From Arthrobacter globiformis (GTDB lineage: Bacteria > Actinomycetota > Actinomycetes > Actinomycetales > Micrococcaceae), in the NCBI RefSeq assembly GCF_030817195.1, contig NZ_JAUSYZ010000001.1, forward strand, positions 3,100,001-3,164,000: a DNA stretch of 64,000 nucleotides, written 5' to 3'. Positions 17,068 through 25,803 of this stretch are shown piece by piece; positions within the stretch are counted from its first letter, which is position 1; each line of letters opens with the position of its first letter. The translations under genes and the position numbers were made by a program. The notes beneath the pieces are model-generated. The model had not been told where the DNA came from and made no database searches. It was given only the letters and a program-made list of their open reading frames with translations.

Positions 17068-17756
17068 TCCGCCAATCCGAGGCGCACGTCTAACCTCGGG
17101 GAAGCGGAGGCTTCCCGCCGCCGGTTCACCCTTTGTCGTTGCAAACCTCGGCACGCCCCTTGCAGGACGACTTGCAGCAGCGGGGCACTTACGACCGCCG
17201 AAATGAGTCCTCGCCGGCGACTACGGCATCCCGTGTTCAGGTACCTTCGCCCAGCCGCTCTTCCCAGAATCCGGCACTGTCGCCACAGATTCCGATCAAG
17301 AGTTCTTTGCCAACCAGAATATGAGAGCGATCCTGCTGCTGCAGTTCCCCCAATTTCCGAGGTATCCCATCGATACTGAGGCAGTTCTGATGGGACCGGA
17401 GATAAGTGGCCACGCCCCTTCAGAGATGCCGGGCACGGACGTACTCCCCTTGCGCACCCAGCCCAGCCCCCACGATGACGTTCAGGCATTCGATTGCGTC
17501 CGTCGCCCCCTGCGGTCTGCATGCCTTCGTCAGACTGAGGCACACCCTAGCCGGACATCAGGTGACGGGTCGGAAAGCGTCAGGCGCGACAGTGGCAGAC
17601 CAAGCATGACACTTTCGATCCGCCCCTGGGGGCAGCGTTAGCATATGAATTCGCACCCGTGGCGCCCACCGGACTTAAAAGGCGTCCGATAAGGGGAAAA
17701 CAGCGCCACGAGATCCTTGGGTGGCCCGAGGCCCGCGCTGATTCGACGTCGGGCAC
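17068..17756. other. Long stretch without a supported gene
   Basis: About 690 bases between a rightward lipoprotein and a leftward DHFR-family gene. Open frames on both strands lack ribosome sites, family motifs or consistent codon use. Confidence 0.5.
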
Positions 17757-18320
17757 TCAGCGCCTGGTCTCGTACCTGGTCAGGACCACACCGTCGGGAA
17801 ACGTCCGGGTCTCCGCCAGGCTCAGGTTCACCCATTTGTCCAGGGCGGTGAAGAACGGCGTGCCGCCGCCCACCAGGACTGGATGGGTGACGAGCGCGTA
17901 CTCATCGATCAGCCCGACCCGCATGGCCGCCGCGGCGAGTGTGGCACCGCCGATGTCCATGGAGCCGCCGCCGTCGGCCTTGAGCCGGGTGATCTCGGTG
18001 ACCGCGTCGCCGGTGACCAGGCGGGTATTCCAGTCGACCGTGCTGGTCGTCGAGGAGAACACCACCTTCGGCATGTCCCGCCAGCGGCGGGCGAACTCGA
18101 TCTGCGCCGGTGTGGCGCCAGGCTGCTGGTCGGCGGTCGGCCAGTGGGAGCTCATCGTCTCCCACAGTTTGCGCCCGTACAGCGCCAGGCCCGTCGCCCC
18201 CACCCGCTCGGACCACCATTGGAACAGCTCGTCGCTTGGTACGCTCCAGCCGAGGTCGTCGCCGGGCGCGGCGATGTAGCCGTCCAGGCTCAGGTTCATG
18301 CCGAAGGTCAGTTTGCGCAT
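17757..18320 (-). CDS. Dihydrofolate reductase (RibD C-terminal) family protein
   Basis: A 187-aa protein. RKLTFGMNLSLDGYIAAPGDDLGW is the typical N-terminus of the actinobacterial DHFR-like/RibD-C family. LYGRKLWETMSSHWP and GGATLAAAAMRVGLIDEYALVTHPVLVGGGTPFF complete the NADPH-binding fold. Physiological substrate unknown; these are not usually the housekeeping folate enzyme. Start at 18320, because GGGAGA sits upstream and the longer extension lacks similarity. A related gene lies at 54329. Confidence 0.9.
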   Translation of the reverse strand: MRKLTFGMNLSLDGYIAAPGDDLGWSVPSDELFQWWSERVGATGLALYGRKLWETMSSHWPTADQQPGATPAQIEFARRWRDMPKVVFSSTTSTVDWNTRLVTGDAVTEITRLKADGGGSMDIGGATLAAAAMRVGLIDEYALVTHPVLVGGGTPFFTALDKWVNLSLAETRTFPDGVVLTRYETRR

Positions 18321-18529
18321 GGCGTCAGTCTCCCGTGAGTCGGTATTCGTTGTACAGACCAGCACGGCGCGGAAAAGTCATCGGTCAGGCCACACCGAGG
18401 GCCAGTTGACCACCGTGCCAAGCAGATGCTCCGGACGGAAAGGATCCCGCACTGGTACCGGTAGGCAATCAACGACCTGGCGGTGATTTCTGAACGGACG
18501 ACTAACCCGCAGTCCGCGACAGCCGTTCC

Positions 18530-18560
18530 GCGAACCGCTCCCGGAATGGTTTTGATGGAC
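18530..18560. repeat. GAACC...GGTTTT dispersed repeat
   Basis: GAACCGCT-CC-CGGAATGGTT followed by TTGATGGAC. It is the closest relative of the copy at 27273: the two agree at nearly every position over about 28 bases. It lies in a 300-base gap that otherwise holds nothing recognisable. Confidence 0.55.
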
Positions 18561-18620
18561 TGGCGCAATCGACGCTAGTGACCCGAGCGAACGCGATGGC
18601 CTGCAGCGGGACTGCAGGCC

Positions 18621-19220
18621 TCAGAGTTTGCGATCCGATCTTCCTGAGAACTGACTGATGAGCTTGTGCAGTACCTTTTCATACTCTGCCCGCTCGAATA
18701 CGAACGTCCTGACGATCTCTACGGGTTCCATTGACGAGCCGAAGATGTCGTCCCACCCGAAGTCAGACCAAGTGACAGTTTTGTCCGTGATGCTGATACG
18801 GGTGCTGTAACCTCCGCAGCCAGGGTCTCCACATTGGCAGTACAAGAGCCATGTTCGTCCGTTCCTGTCCGCTGGCAGTGGGCCGCCAAGAAGTTGCCTC
18901 AGTTGATCCCAGGACGCCTCAGGGTGATCCGACGAGAGCAGGGGGATCCTGCGATCGGGATCATCTGCCTCGGAGGTTCGGTCAGGGCGAGCAACGGTAG
19001 GCCGTCTATGTAGATTTCGTGAAAGGGCGCGGACTTGGACTTCCTGCCGTCGGCGGAACAATCGGAACCTCGACTCCGTCCACTTCAGTTCATTCTCAAC
19101 GACAGCCAGCGAGTTGATCAGCTTCTCCACAAACTTAGTTCCCAACTCTGAAGCCTGCGCGGGCTCTGACAGTGTCCCCGCTGTGGGAACCAAGAACGGG
19201 ACGGTTTCCCACATCTTCAA
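18621..19220 (-). pseudogene. Hypothetical protein with a frame-swapped middle
   Basis: A 199-codon open frame. Its ends look genuine: MKMWETVPFLVPTAGTLSEP at the start, and WDQLRQLLGG followed by the Cys-rich YCQCGDPGCGGYSTRI and SDFGWD at the end. The middle (about codons 51-86) is Arg-rich and unlike the rest. In the neighbouring frame the same DNA reads SADGRKSKSAPFHEIYIDGL and PLLALTEPP, with high GC at third positions. Two compensating indels (near 19067 and 18965) would explain it. It may be translated as a scrambled protein or be a pseudogene. Family unnamed. Confidence 0.55.
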
Positions 19221-19273
19221 GCGAGAAATGCAGCGGGGTGCCTATTCGAACGATGGACACCTCGCCACATTAC

Positions 19274-20095
19274 TCAGAAGTTGAGTAGCTGCGTTTCAGT
19301 GGAGCCATCTCTGTAGGTCACGTCAATGGGCACGCCGTGATCGGAGGCATTCTGCAGGTCGTTGCCGGGTAGCCAGAAGGCGAACTGGCCCTTCGCGACG
19401 GTTGCAATCACCTCTTCCTGGGCAGAGCTGGTGTAGGAAATCGCAGCAACTTCAGCTCCCACGCGACCCGACGCGATCGAGAGGGGCTTGTCTGCGATTG
19501 ATCCAGTTCCGAGCTGAGTGGCAGCTATACCTCGTGCAGGCAGTGCCGCCGCGTTCCCAGGTTTTCCGACAGAGCCGAACATCCCCTTGCGGAACCAGGG
19601 TGCCGTGGCGTCCGTGGTGCACGTCGCTTCAAAACCGTCCGGACCGCTGAGGACTACAGTCACCCAGGCTCCCCGCCGCTCGGCAATGGCGACTTCCGCT
19701 GCTGAAAGTTCCGTTGAGTACATACCGCCGCCAACATCTCGCTTTGAATTGCGGCAATCTGCGACAGCCTTGTCACGCTCTGCGCCAATGAGTGTCCCAG
19801 GTGCTGGGGTCCACGTGGCGAAGGCCGGGTCACCCCCTGAAAGTACCGGCATGATGAGGAACCCCGCCGTGACTGCTGCTGCCAGGCCTCCAAGAGTGAC
19901 GGCTCGTCGTCGGCGGTTGGCTTTAGCTTTGGCCGGCTCGTAGCCTCCCAATCTGTTGTTGGATGCACTGGAAACTGGCTGAGAGGCGAGTATGCGGTTC
20001 AGGTCGGCTTGCGCCCGGGAGGGGCTGGGCAGTGAGCTTTGCTCTGCTGCGTCCATGGAACGCAGAAGTGTGTCGAGGTTCTGATCACTTTTCAT
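19274..20095 (-). CDS. Membrane-anchored sigma-factor partner (anti-sigma-like)
   Basis: A 273-aa protein. A ~65-residue cytoplasmic N-terminus (SDQNLDTLLRSMDAA...) precedes a KANRRRR stop-transfer signal and one transmembrane helix (about 66-86, LGGLAAAVTAGFLIMPVL). A ~180-residue extracytoplasmic domain with two cysteines follows. Its ATG overlaps the stop of the upstream ECF sigma gene by 4 bases (ATGA), the classic sigma/anti-sigma arrangement. No zinc-binding anti-sigma motif is visible, so it belongs to the looser class of sigma-linked membrane proteins. Regulatory role is inferred from context. Confidence 0.72.
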   Translation of the reverse strand: MKSDQNLDTLLRSMDAAEQSSLPSPSRAQADLNRILASQPVSSASNNRLGGYEPAKAKANRRRRAVTLGGLAAAVTAGFLIMPVLSGGDPAFATWTPAPGTLIGAERDKAVADCRNSKRDVGGGMYSTELSAAEVAIAERRGAWVTVVLSGPDGFEATCTTDATAPWFRKGMFGSVGKPGNAAALPARGIAATQLGTGSIADKPLSIASGRVGAEVAAISYTSSAQEEVIATVAKGQFAFWLPGNDLQNASDHGVPIDVTYRDGSTETQLLNF

Positions 20096-20661
20096 AGCGT
20101 TGACGCCTTTTCAGATGATGCCGCCGAAATATCGGAAGCAGGGTGGGGAAGGTGGTCGAGGAGGAGCCGCAGAGCCCGTCTCGCGCGGGTCAATCTCAGA
20201 CGGAAAGCCACGGGCGAGATCCCCAAGACTTTGGCTGCCTGCGGCGCGGCCAGGTTCTCAAAGACGGCGAGTCCCAGGGCCTCCTGATGGACTTCAGAAA
20301 GAAGCGCCCAGGCGCGGCCTAAATCGATGCGACTATTGACCAGATCAGCATGAGAGGTTCTGAAAACGTCTGGTGCTGTTTCAGCGAGCCGGACGCCTAG
20401 CGATTGACGTCGTCGTTCTCCACGTTGAGCGTTCAACATGAGATTCCGCGTGATTCCGAAAACCCAGGCCCGGGTATCACTCTCTTGCGCCGGCGCTTCG
20501 GAGAAGCGCCTCCACACCACAAGAAATGCCTCAGCGACCACGTCCTCAGCATTTGCTGGGTCCGTGCGACGCTGAACGAACTTCAGCAGGTCGGCGTATG
20601 AGGATTCGTATAGCGACCGGAAAGCGTCGGCCCTGTCAGGGGCCCTCGATAAATGGCTCAT
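20092..20661 (-). CDS. ECF RNA polymerase sigma factor
   Basis: A 189-aa sigma-70 family protein with region 2 (about 14-80; AEDVVAEAFLVVWRRF and DTRAWVFGITRNLMLN) and region 4 (about 115-165; LSEVHQEALGLAVFENLAAPQAAKVLGISPVAFRLRLTRARR). It overlaps its downstream membrane partner by 4 bases. The upstream sequence GGACAGGTATAGGGT runs directly into the ATG with no Shine-Dalgarno, and related sequence precedes the two other sigma genes nearby. Confidence 0.93.
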   Translation of the reverse strand: MSHLSRAPDRADAFRSLYESSYADLLKFVQRRTDPANAEDVVAEAFLVVWRRFSEAPAQESDTRAWVFGITRNLMLNAQRGERRRQSLGVRLAETAPDVFRTSHADLVNSRIDLGRAWALLSEVHQEALGLAVFENLAAPQAAKVLGISPVAFRLRLTRARRALRLLLDHLPHPASDISAASSEKASTL

Positions 20662-20791
20662 ACCCTATACCTGTCCGCCACCTGCCTAAGTGTGTCGCAA
20701 ATGGTTCAAGGATTCTGACACGCACCTACCCAGGGGCGAGTCAAGGCACGCTACGAAGGGTTGTAGCAAGCTCTCTCAGGTCGTCAGAAGA

Positions 20792-20810
20792 GGAACCCTC
20801 TACGGTTCTT
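20792..20810. repeat. GAACC...GGTTC dispersed repeat
   Basis: GGAACCCTCTACGGTTC is an imperfect inverted repeat (GAACC/GGTTC). It marks the left border of the 518-bp duplicated segment and lies just past the stop codon of the 155-aa gene, where it could act as a weak terminator. Confidence 0.5.
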
Positions 20811-21252
20811 GCCTGACGAGTTCGAGGACGTGGGCATAGTTTTGTTCGAGGGTGGGCTCCGGGGTAGTCAGGCGCCGTAGCGCGACTCGGACGACGTCGA
20901 CGGCAACTTTTCTGCTGACACGAACCAGGGGGTATCCCTCCTCGACTACTTCCCAGTGGGCGCCGGGAACAGTGTGCGTGAGGAGACCTCCGTAGAACAT
21001 CCCGATAGGGCGGGCAAGATCGGCCGGCAAAGCATCATTGATGGCTTGATCAAGAGTGGCGAGGCTTTCTGCTTTGCGTGGCAGTGTTTGACCTCGCGCT
21101 TGGAAATAGCTGAGGAGGTTGTCGTATCCGTCGACGTTAGTTGGCGGGGGTAGCACGGCGTCCGAAGTGACTGGCTTATATTCTGCGTATCTTCTCGGCA
21201 TTCCCGCTGGCAGTTTCTGCAGACGTTCGTCGGGATCTTCGGGGCTGCTCAT
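20800..21252 (-). CDS. Hypothetical protein, DUF6278-like, copy 1
   Basis: A 150-aa soluble protein. The core SLATLDQAINDALPADLARP and VPGAHWEVVEEGYPLVRVSR resembles Streptomyces DUF6278-type proteins; this is a recollection-level match. Function unknown. I place the start at the ATG at 21252: a TAGGAT -10 box ends 7 bases before it and no Shine-Dalgarno is present, so the transcript is probably leaderless. An in-frame extension reaches 21276. A near-identical gene sits at 24615, differing at about four residues. Confidence 0.7.
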   Translation of the reverse strand: MSSPEDPDERLQKLPAGMPRRYAEYKPVTSDAVLPPPTNVDGYDNLLSYFQARGQTLPRKAESLATLDQAINDALPADLARPIGMFYGGLLTHTVPGAHWEVVEEGYPLVRVSRKVAVDVVRVALRRLTTPEPTLEQNYAHVLELVRQEP

Positions 21253-21374
21253 GCGGCTCATCCTAAGCACACCCATTTCGCGTTGGTCGGATTACCGGGT
21301 GCCGAACCTCAACGGGAACGCCCTCCCAAAGAAGACGTTGGGCAATAGTCGGTCCGAGCCGAGATCCCGGACGC

Positions 21375-21848
21375 TCAGCCTTGGCGGCTTCGGGTTTTTT
21401 GACTGAACATGGCGGAGACGACGGCCCCGAGCGTGGCGATGATTGCGAAGGCTCCGAATACAACCGTGGCCATTGTGCCCCCAGTAACCACAACGCCGGC
21501 CAAACAGAGCAGGACAACATAAGCGAATAGGACAACAGGTCCGTTCGACAGGCTCAAACGAGTTTGAATACGTTCAACCCTCGCGGGGCGGGGAGTCGTG
21601 ACTGCGCTTGGACTCGGGATTCCATAGCCGGGCTTACTCTTCGCGGACTTTAGCAGGAAGGCAATCACCCAGCCGGCGGCCAGCAAGCCCAGAAGGATGA
21701 GAGATGTTGCTGCGCCGCTGCGGAACATGAACTCTAAGATGCCCGCACAGCAAACAACTGCGGTGAGGATGCCAATGGTGAGGAGATCCTTCTTGATTCG
21801 TTGCATCGGCATTTTGGCTTCCCGCGGGTCATCCATCAATAAGGGCAC
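21375..21848 (-). CDS. Four-helix membrane protein, hypothetical
   Basis: A 157-aa protein with hydrophobic segments at about 23-40 (TIGILTAVVCCAGILEF), 46-65, 107-123 and 127-148. A basic Pro-rich cytoplasmic loop lies between pairs two and three (SKPGYGIPSPSAVTTPRPARVER). The first M may be MPLL or the later MQRIKKD. No family recognised. It lies between the duplicated small gene and the CU044-type protein, all leftward. Confidence 0.65.
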   Translation of the reverse strand: MPLLMDDPREAKMPMQRIKKDLLTIGILTAVVCCAGILEFMFRSGAATSLILLGLLAAGWVIAFLLKSAKSKPGYGIPSPSAVTTPRPARVERIQTRLSLSNGPVVLFAYVVLLCLAGVVVTGGTMATVVFGAFAIIATLGAVVSAMFSQKTRSRQG

Positions 21849-21975
21849 ATCGCTTGCACTTCATAACAGCATGAATCTGTTGATCTGGCGATACGATTCA
21901 TCCTTCGCTTTTCACGAACCTCAGGCGGTCACTACTGATCCACTAACGGCACAATGAACGACAGTCCCTCGGACG

Positions 21976-22980
21976 TCATTGAGGGGTGGAGTCGACGATT
22001 CGGTAGTCGATGGCGGTGTGGCCGACGACTTCATTGGAGCCGAAGCCGAAGGCTGCGTAGGTCATGATGGTTCGTTCGCCGATGACCAGCCCGGTACTGG
22101 GGTCGATGATCATCTCTGCCCTTTGTCCGGCGCGGAGTGGTTCTGTCCGCCCGATCGCTATGCCGACCTTGCCGTCAAAGTTGGCCTGTTCGCTGGCAGT
22201 GACCCCGGGGATCAGGGCCAGCGCCTTATAAAGACCTGCGCGCAGGTCAGCAGGAATGAGTCCCATCCTCAGAATGTCGGTGATACGCACGAAATTGTTC
22301 TCGTCCCGCGAGGCTGAACCTCCCTGGTACTGGGAGTTGAAATGGTCGTACAACGCCTGCCCGTCACGCGGCAGAGCGTCCAGCTCCTTCTCAGTCATCA
22401 GGTTCCACGGACCTCCATAAAAATATCCGTCCTTGGCCCGGATTACCTCTATTCCCGTGGGCACCGGGCCCGCGTCCCCCCAGTCGCGCCGGAGCACCCA
22501 GTCCTCGTCGGGGGTGCCGGGCACGTAAACGTCGACGGTCTGCACGTTCATGCGGTGTGTCATATTTCCCGATTCATCCACGCCAGTAACACCCCAGTTG
22601 GCGTGCGTGTGGACCAGCAGGTATTCGCCCGGTTTCGGCACGGGATCGACGAAGGTCATCGACTGCTCCGCAACTGCCCGCAGGACCCCCGCTGCATGTG
22701 CGCTTTGCGCCGTAATGCTGATTTGCCCGACAACCAGCGCTCCGACTGCTGCTGCCGCCGCTGTGAGCAGGACCCGCCGGGTCGGGTGGGGACGGGTCGG
22801 CGCGGCGGGCCTCAGCGGGACCAGGGACTTCGCGATCTGGCGGCTGCGGGGGCTGTGGCGGTGCGTTGTTTTCCCGGGCCTGTACCGGATGGGGTCCTCA
22901 GCGCCGGCAAGGGTTGGCAGTTCGACGAGCTGCCTGCGTAGCGCTTCACGCCTGTCGGCCTGGAACTGAGATGCGTTCAT
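21976..22980 (-). CDS. CU044_5270-like membrane partner of ECF sigma
   Basis: A 334-aa protein. About 68 cytoplasmic residues precede one transmembrane helix (about 69-88, VLLTAAAAAVGALVVGQISI) and a ~240-residue outer domain. LLVHTHANWG, TDILRMGLIPADLRAGLYKALALIPGV and EMIIDPSTGLVIGERTIM are typical of the CU044_5270 family found beside ECF sigma genes. Its ATG overlaps the sigma stop by 4 bases. Probably senses or controls the sigma factor at the membrane; mechanism unknown for the family. Confidence 0.85.
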   Translation of the reverse strand: MNASQFQADRREALRRQLVELPTLAGAEDPIRYRPGKTTHRHSPRSRQIAKSLVPLRPAAPTRPHPTRRVLLTAAAAAVGALVVGQISITAQSAHAAGVLRAVAEQSMTFVDPVPKPGEYLLVHTHANWGVTGVDESGNMTHRMNVQTVDVYVPGTPDEDWVLRRDWGDAGPVPTGIEVIRAKDGYFYGGPWNLMTEKELDALPRDGQALYDHFNSQYQGGSASRDENNFVRITDILRMGLIPADLRAGLYKALALIPGVTASEQANFDGKVGIAIGRTEPLRAGQRAEMIIDPSTGLVIGERTIMTYAAFGFGSNEVVGHTAIDYRIVDSTPQ

Positions 22981-23588
22981 GATGTTCTCCGTCCAAGAAT
23001 TGCCTGAGCGTCAGGCTCTTGTTCATGCACTACTTGGCTGTACAGGGTCCCGAGCCGGGATTTCGCCCGATGGAGCCTGGACTTCACCGTTCCGTCCGCA
23101 ACGCCGAGGGCAACCGCAGCTTCTTTTGATCCCAGGCCCTCAATGACACACAAGGTCAGGACGTCGCGCTCTGGCGATCTTAGTTTCGCGAAAGCTTTCC
23201 GAAGGGCAGAGGACTTGATTCTGGATTCGTCAGCTTCGGCAATGCCGTCGGCAATATCGGCCGCATCCTGCGGCGGCGGGAGCTGGTTGAGGAAGTGCCT
23301 GTAGCGGCGTTGCTGTCGAACGTGGTTACGGAGGGTGTTGTTCGCCGTGACCAACAGCCAGGGCAGTATCGACTCGTTCACCACTCGGACATTGGCTCGT
23401 CGGCGCCACGCCTCATAGAAAACCACGGCGGTGACATCCTCAGCCACGTGAGGCACGCTCAGCACTTTCAGAGCATGACGCCACACCCGGTCATGATGGC
23501 GGTCGAAAAGAACACCGAAGGCATCACCGTCACCGTTGACAACCTGGGACCACAACACCTCGTCCGAGACACCCAATTCCTCGCCCAT
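22977..23588 (-). CDS. ECF RNA polymerase sigma factor
   Basis: A 203-aa sigma factor. Region 2 (about 25-92) has AEDVTAVVFYEAWRRRANVRVV and ILPWLLVTANNTLRNHVR. Region 4 (about 132-180) has KLRSPERDVLTLCVIEGLGSKEAAVALGVADGTVKSRLHRAKSRL. Upstream, AACC - 13 bases - GGACACTATGGGGT abuts the ATG, which suggests an autoregulated, leaderless promoter. It is paired with a CU044_5270-like protein. The decayed sigma gene at 25203 is its closest relative in the window. Confidence 0.94.
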   Translation of the reverse strand: MGEELGVSDEVLWSQVVNGDGDAFGVLFDRHHDRVWRHALKVLSVPHVAEDVTAVVFYEAWRRRANVRVVNESILPWLLVTANNTLRNHVRQQRRYRHFLNQLPPPQDAADIADGIAEADESRIKSSALRKAFAKLRSPERDVLTLCVIEGLGSKEAAVALGVADGTVKSRLHRAKSRLGTLYSQVVHEQEPDAQAILGRRTS

Positions 23589-23613
23589 ACCCCATAGTGT
23601 CCGCTCACCCCGA
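23589..23613 (-). promoter_or_regulatory. Candidate ECF-type promoter of the second sigma gene
   Basis: Reading leftward: AACC, 13 bases, GGACACTATGGGGT, then ATG. The same AACC - 14 bases - GGACA layout stands before the sigma gene at 25203, and the GGACA part before the sigma start at 20661. A -10 this close to ATG implies a leaderless transcript. Motif sharing is seen; promoter function is inferred. Confidence 0.45.
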
Positions 23614-23853
23614 TCGGTTCCATGATTCGACGATTGAATTTCGGTAAAGGCATTTGAGGCCCGTACTACGGCGACGTAGCCGCAGAGCGGCCGGCGTAGG
23701 GGTTAATAGTGCGGCCGGCACCGACGCTTCTTGGTGCATTCGGGGAACGCTGAGAGCGACAGCCATAGTGTGGGCTAAGCCTTTGCCTGCCTTGACAGGC
23801 CGCTATAGCGGGCGAATAGTTCGTCTAAGGGACTCACGGACGAGGCACGGTAG

Positions 23854-24477
23854 ATGGAAGTCTTCAGACCCTTGGTGCTGGCCTTCCTCAGTTGCGCCCT
23901 TTGCGTTACCGGGTGCACGGGCCCCGACGGACCAGCCCCAAGGCTAACGGCGCCAACGAACGATACAACCCAGACCAGTCAGAACATCCGGATCTACTCT
24001 GACCCCGTTTTCAAGGGCGCTCCCACAGGGGAGCTGAACGTCCTGGCGGACAGGGTAAATGAGTACGCGATGGCTCATCCAAAGGTTTTCTCCGGGACCT
24101 ACTTCGCCTCGGATTACTCGAAGGTATACGTCGGGGTGGCCAAGCCGGATGATCCGGCCGCATTGGCGTATGAAGAGCTGGCAACGAAACTAGATCCCGG
24201 GCGCCAACGAATTGTCACGGCGGACGCTCGCTGGTCCTGGTACGAACTTGATGCCCTCAAAGACCTCCTCGCGAAGAAGTATCTTATGCAGGGCAAGGGG
24301 GGTATACAGTCGGTGGGACTCAATACAGCAATAGACTCAGTAGTCGTCGGAGTACTGAGAAGACCTTTCGACCCGGCTCTGACGGACAACCGGACAGTAA
24401 TCGAAATCGCCCGTCGCTATGGGGACATGGTCGTGTTCCGTGAATCGTTGGGCCCGGTAACCCTCGACGCCAAGTAA
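23854..24477 (+). CDS. Secreted lipoprotein of unknown function
   Basis: A 207-aa protein. The signal peptide ends LCVTGCTG (lipidated Cys about residue 21), then a Thr/Asn linker. The outer domain contains NVLADRVNEYAMAHPKVFSG and a central ALAYEELATKLDPG. It is the only rightward gene between two leftward blocks. No Shine-Dalgarno of note. Family not recognised. Confidence 0.68.
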   Translation: MEVFRPLVLAFLSCALCVTGCTGPDGPAPRLTAPTNDTTQTSQNIRIYSDPVFKGAPTGELNVLADRVNEYAMAHPKVFSGTYFASDYSKVYVGVAKPDDPAALAYEELATKLDPGRQRIVTADARWSWYELDALKDLLAKKYLMQGKGGIQSVGLNTAIDSVVVGVLRRPFDPALTDNRTVIEIARRYGDMVVFRESLGPVTLDAK

Positions 24478-24606
24478 CAAGTAATTCCCGGCCTTTCCAG
24501 CAGGCAAAAGGCTCAGCAGTGGGCCGGCGCATCTTCCTCCGACCAATGTCACGAATCAGAGCCGTCCTCCGGCAAGCAGTTCTGCTCTCCACTGAGCGCA
24601 CCCCAG

Positions 24607-24625
24607 GGAACCCTCTACGGTTCTT
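24607..24625. repeat. GAACC...GGTTC dispersed repeat
   Basis: Identical to the copy at 20792-20810. It is the left border of the second 518-bp duplication. Confidence 0.5.
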
Positions 24626-25067
24626 GCCTGACGAGTTCGAGGACGTGGGCATAGTTTTGTTCGAGGGTGGGCTCCGGGGTAGTCAGGCGCCGTAGCGTGA
24701 CTCGGACGACGTCGACGGCAACTTTTCTGCTGACACGAACCAGGGGGTATCCCTCCTCGACTACTTCCCAGTGGGTGCCGGGAACAGTGTGCGTGAGGAG
24801 ATCTCCGTAGAACATCCCGATAGGGCGGGCAAGATCGGCCGGCAAAGCATCATTGATGGCTTGATCAAGAGTGGCGAGGCTTTCTGCTTTGCGTGGCAGT
24901 GTTTGACCTCGCGCTTGGAAATAGCTGAGGAGGTTGTCGTATCCGTCGACGTTAGTTGGCGGGGGTAGCACGGCGTCCGAAGTGACTGGCTTATATTCTG
25001 CGTATCTTCTCGGCATTCCCGCTGGCAGTTTCTGCAGAGGTTCGTCGGGATCTTCGGGGCTGCTCAT
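24615..25067 (-). CDS. Hypothetical protein, DUF6278-like, copy 2
   Basis: 150 aa; same product as 20800-21252, with Arg-to-Pro, Gly-to-Asp, Ala-to-Thr and a second Ala-to-Thr substitution. The TAGGAT box and leaderless arrangement are conserved. It sits back-to-back with the decayed third sigma gene. Both copies are intact, so both may be expressed. Confidence 0.7.
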   Translation of the reverse strand: MSSPEDPDEPLQKLPAGMPRRYAEYKPVTSDAVLPPPTNVDGYDNLLSYFQARGQTLPRKAESLATLDQAINDALPADLARPIGMFYGDLLTHTVPGTHWEVVEEGYPLVRVSRKVAVDVVRVTLRRLTTPEPTLEQNYAHVLELVRQEP

Positions 25068-25155
25068 GCGGCTCATCCTAAGCACTCCCATTTCGCGTCG
25101 GTCGGATTACCGGGAGCCGAACCTTGACCGGACATTTTTGGTGCTTTCAATTTTC

Positions 25156-25202
25156 TTTGTGTTGGTGTGTAACCTTTTAGGCTGTCGCGGACAATACAGG
25201 GC
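25156..25202 (+). promoter_or_regulatory. Candidate ECF-type promoter of the third sigma gene
   Basis: GTGTAACC, 14 bases, then GGACAATACAGGGC abutting the ATG. Layout matches that before the sigma gene at 23588. An AT-rich run precedes it. Confidence 0.45.
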
Positions 25203-25803
25203 ATGGGGAACGTTGAATCCGATGATGAGGGGCTGTGGTCTCGCAGCATCAAGGGCGATGGCGAGGCCTTCAGGGTTTTGTACACCTGCCACAGGGACAG
25301 GGTCTTCCGCCATGCCTACCGGCTTTCCGGGGACCGGCAGGATGCCGAGGACGTCATGGCCACAGCGTTCCTTGAACTGTGGAGGCTCCGGGCCAAGGTG
25401 CGGGTCGTGGACGGATCCATCCTTCCCTGGTTGCTCGTCACGACGACGAACACTGCACGCAACAGCGGGCGGGCGGCGCTCCGGTACCGCCGGCTCCTGG
25501 ACTCCCTCCCCAGAAGAGAGGAAACGTCCGATCCCACCGGCGAAGATCTCTTTCTCGGCTACCAGGACGCGCTCGATAAGGATCTCGCCCGGGCCCTCGG
25601 GCTTTGAATGCCGAGGATCTGCACCTGGTGAGCCTGGTGGTTTTCGAGGACTTCACCATCGCCGCCGCTGCGCCGTCCTTAAGCTGACACCCGGGTCGGC
25701 CAAGACCCGGATGCACCGGGCGCGCCAGCGCATGAAAACCGCGCTCACCGGTACACATTACGTCCCCACCCCGATCACGGTTTTGGAAGGAGAACGGTCA
25801 TGA
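25203..25803 (+). pseudogene. ECF sigma factor gene with two frameshifts
   Basis: Region 2 is intact in the first frame (AEDVMATAFLELWRLRAKVRVV, ILPWLLVTTTNTARN) but the frame stops at 25607. Region 4 resumes in a second frame (LNAEDLHLVSLVVFEDFTIAA) and, after another shift near 25665, in a third (VLKLTPGSAKTRMHRARQRM) to the stop at 25803. The 3' end overlaps the next gene by ATGA, as in an intact sigma/partner pair. It cannot make a full sigma factor unless the sequence has errors. Confidence 0.8.

Larger units (their letters stand above)
20792..21309. repeat. 518-bp direct duplication, copy 1
   Basis: Matches 24607-25124 over exactly 518 bases with seven differences by my count and no indels. 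It carries one complete small gene plus its flanks. Both borders contain GAACC motifs (GGAACCCTCTACGG at the left, GCCGAACCT at the right). Confidence 0.95.
24607..25124. repeat. 518-bp direct duplication, copy 2
   Basis: Same orientation as 20792-21309, spacing 3815 bases. Homology ends abruptly on both sides: left of GGAACC and right of GCCGAACCT the sequences are unrelated. The high identity implies recent duplication or ongoing gene conversion. Confidence 0.95.
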
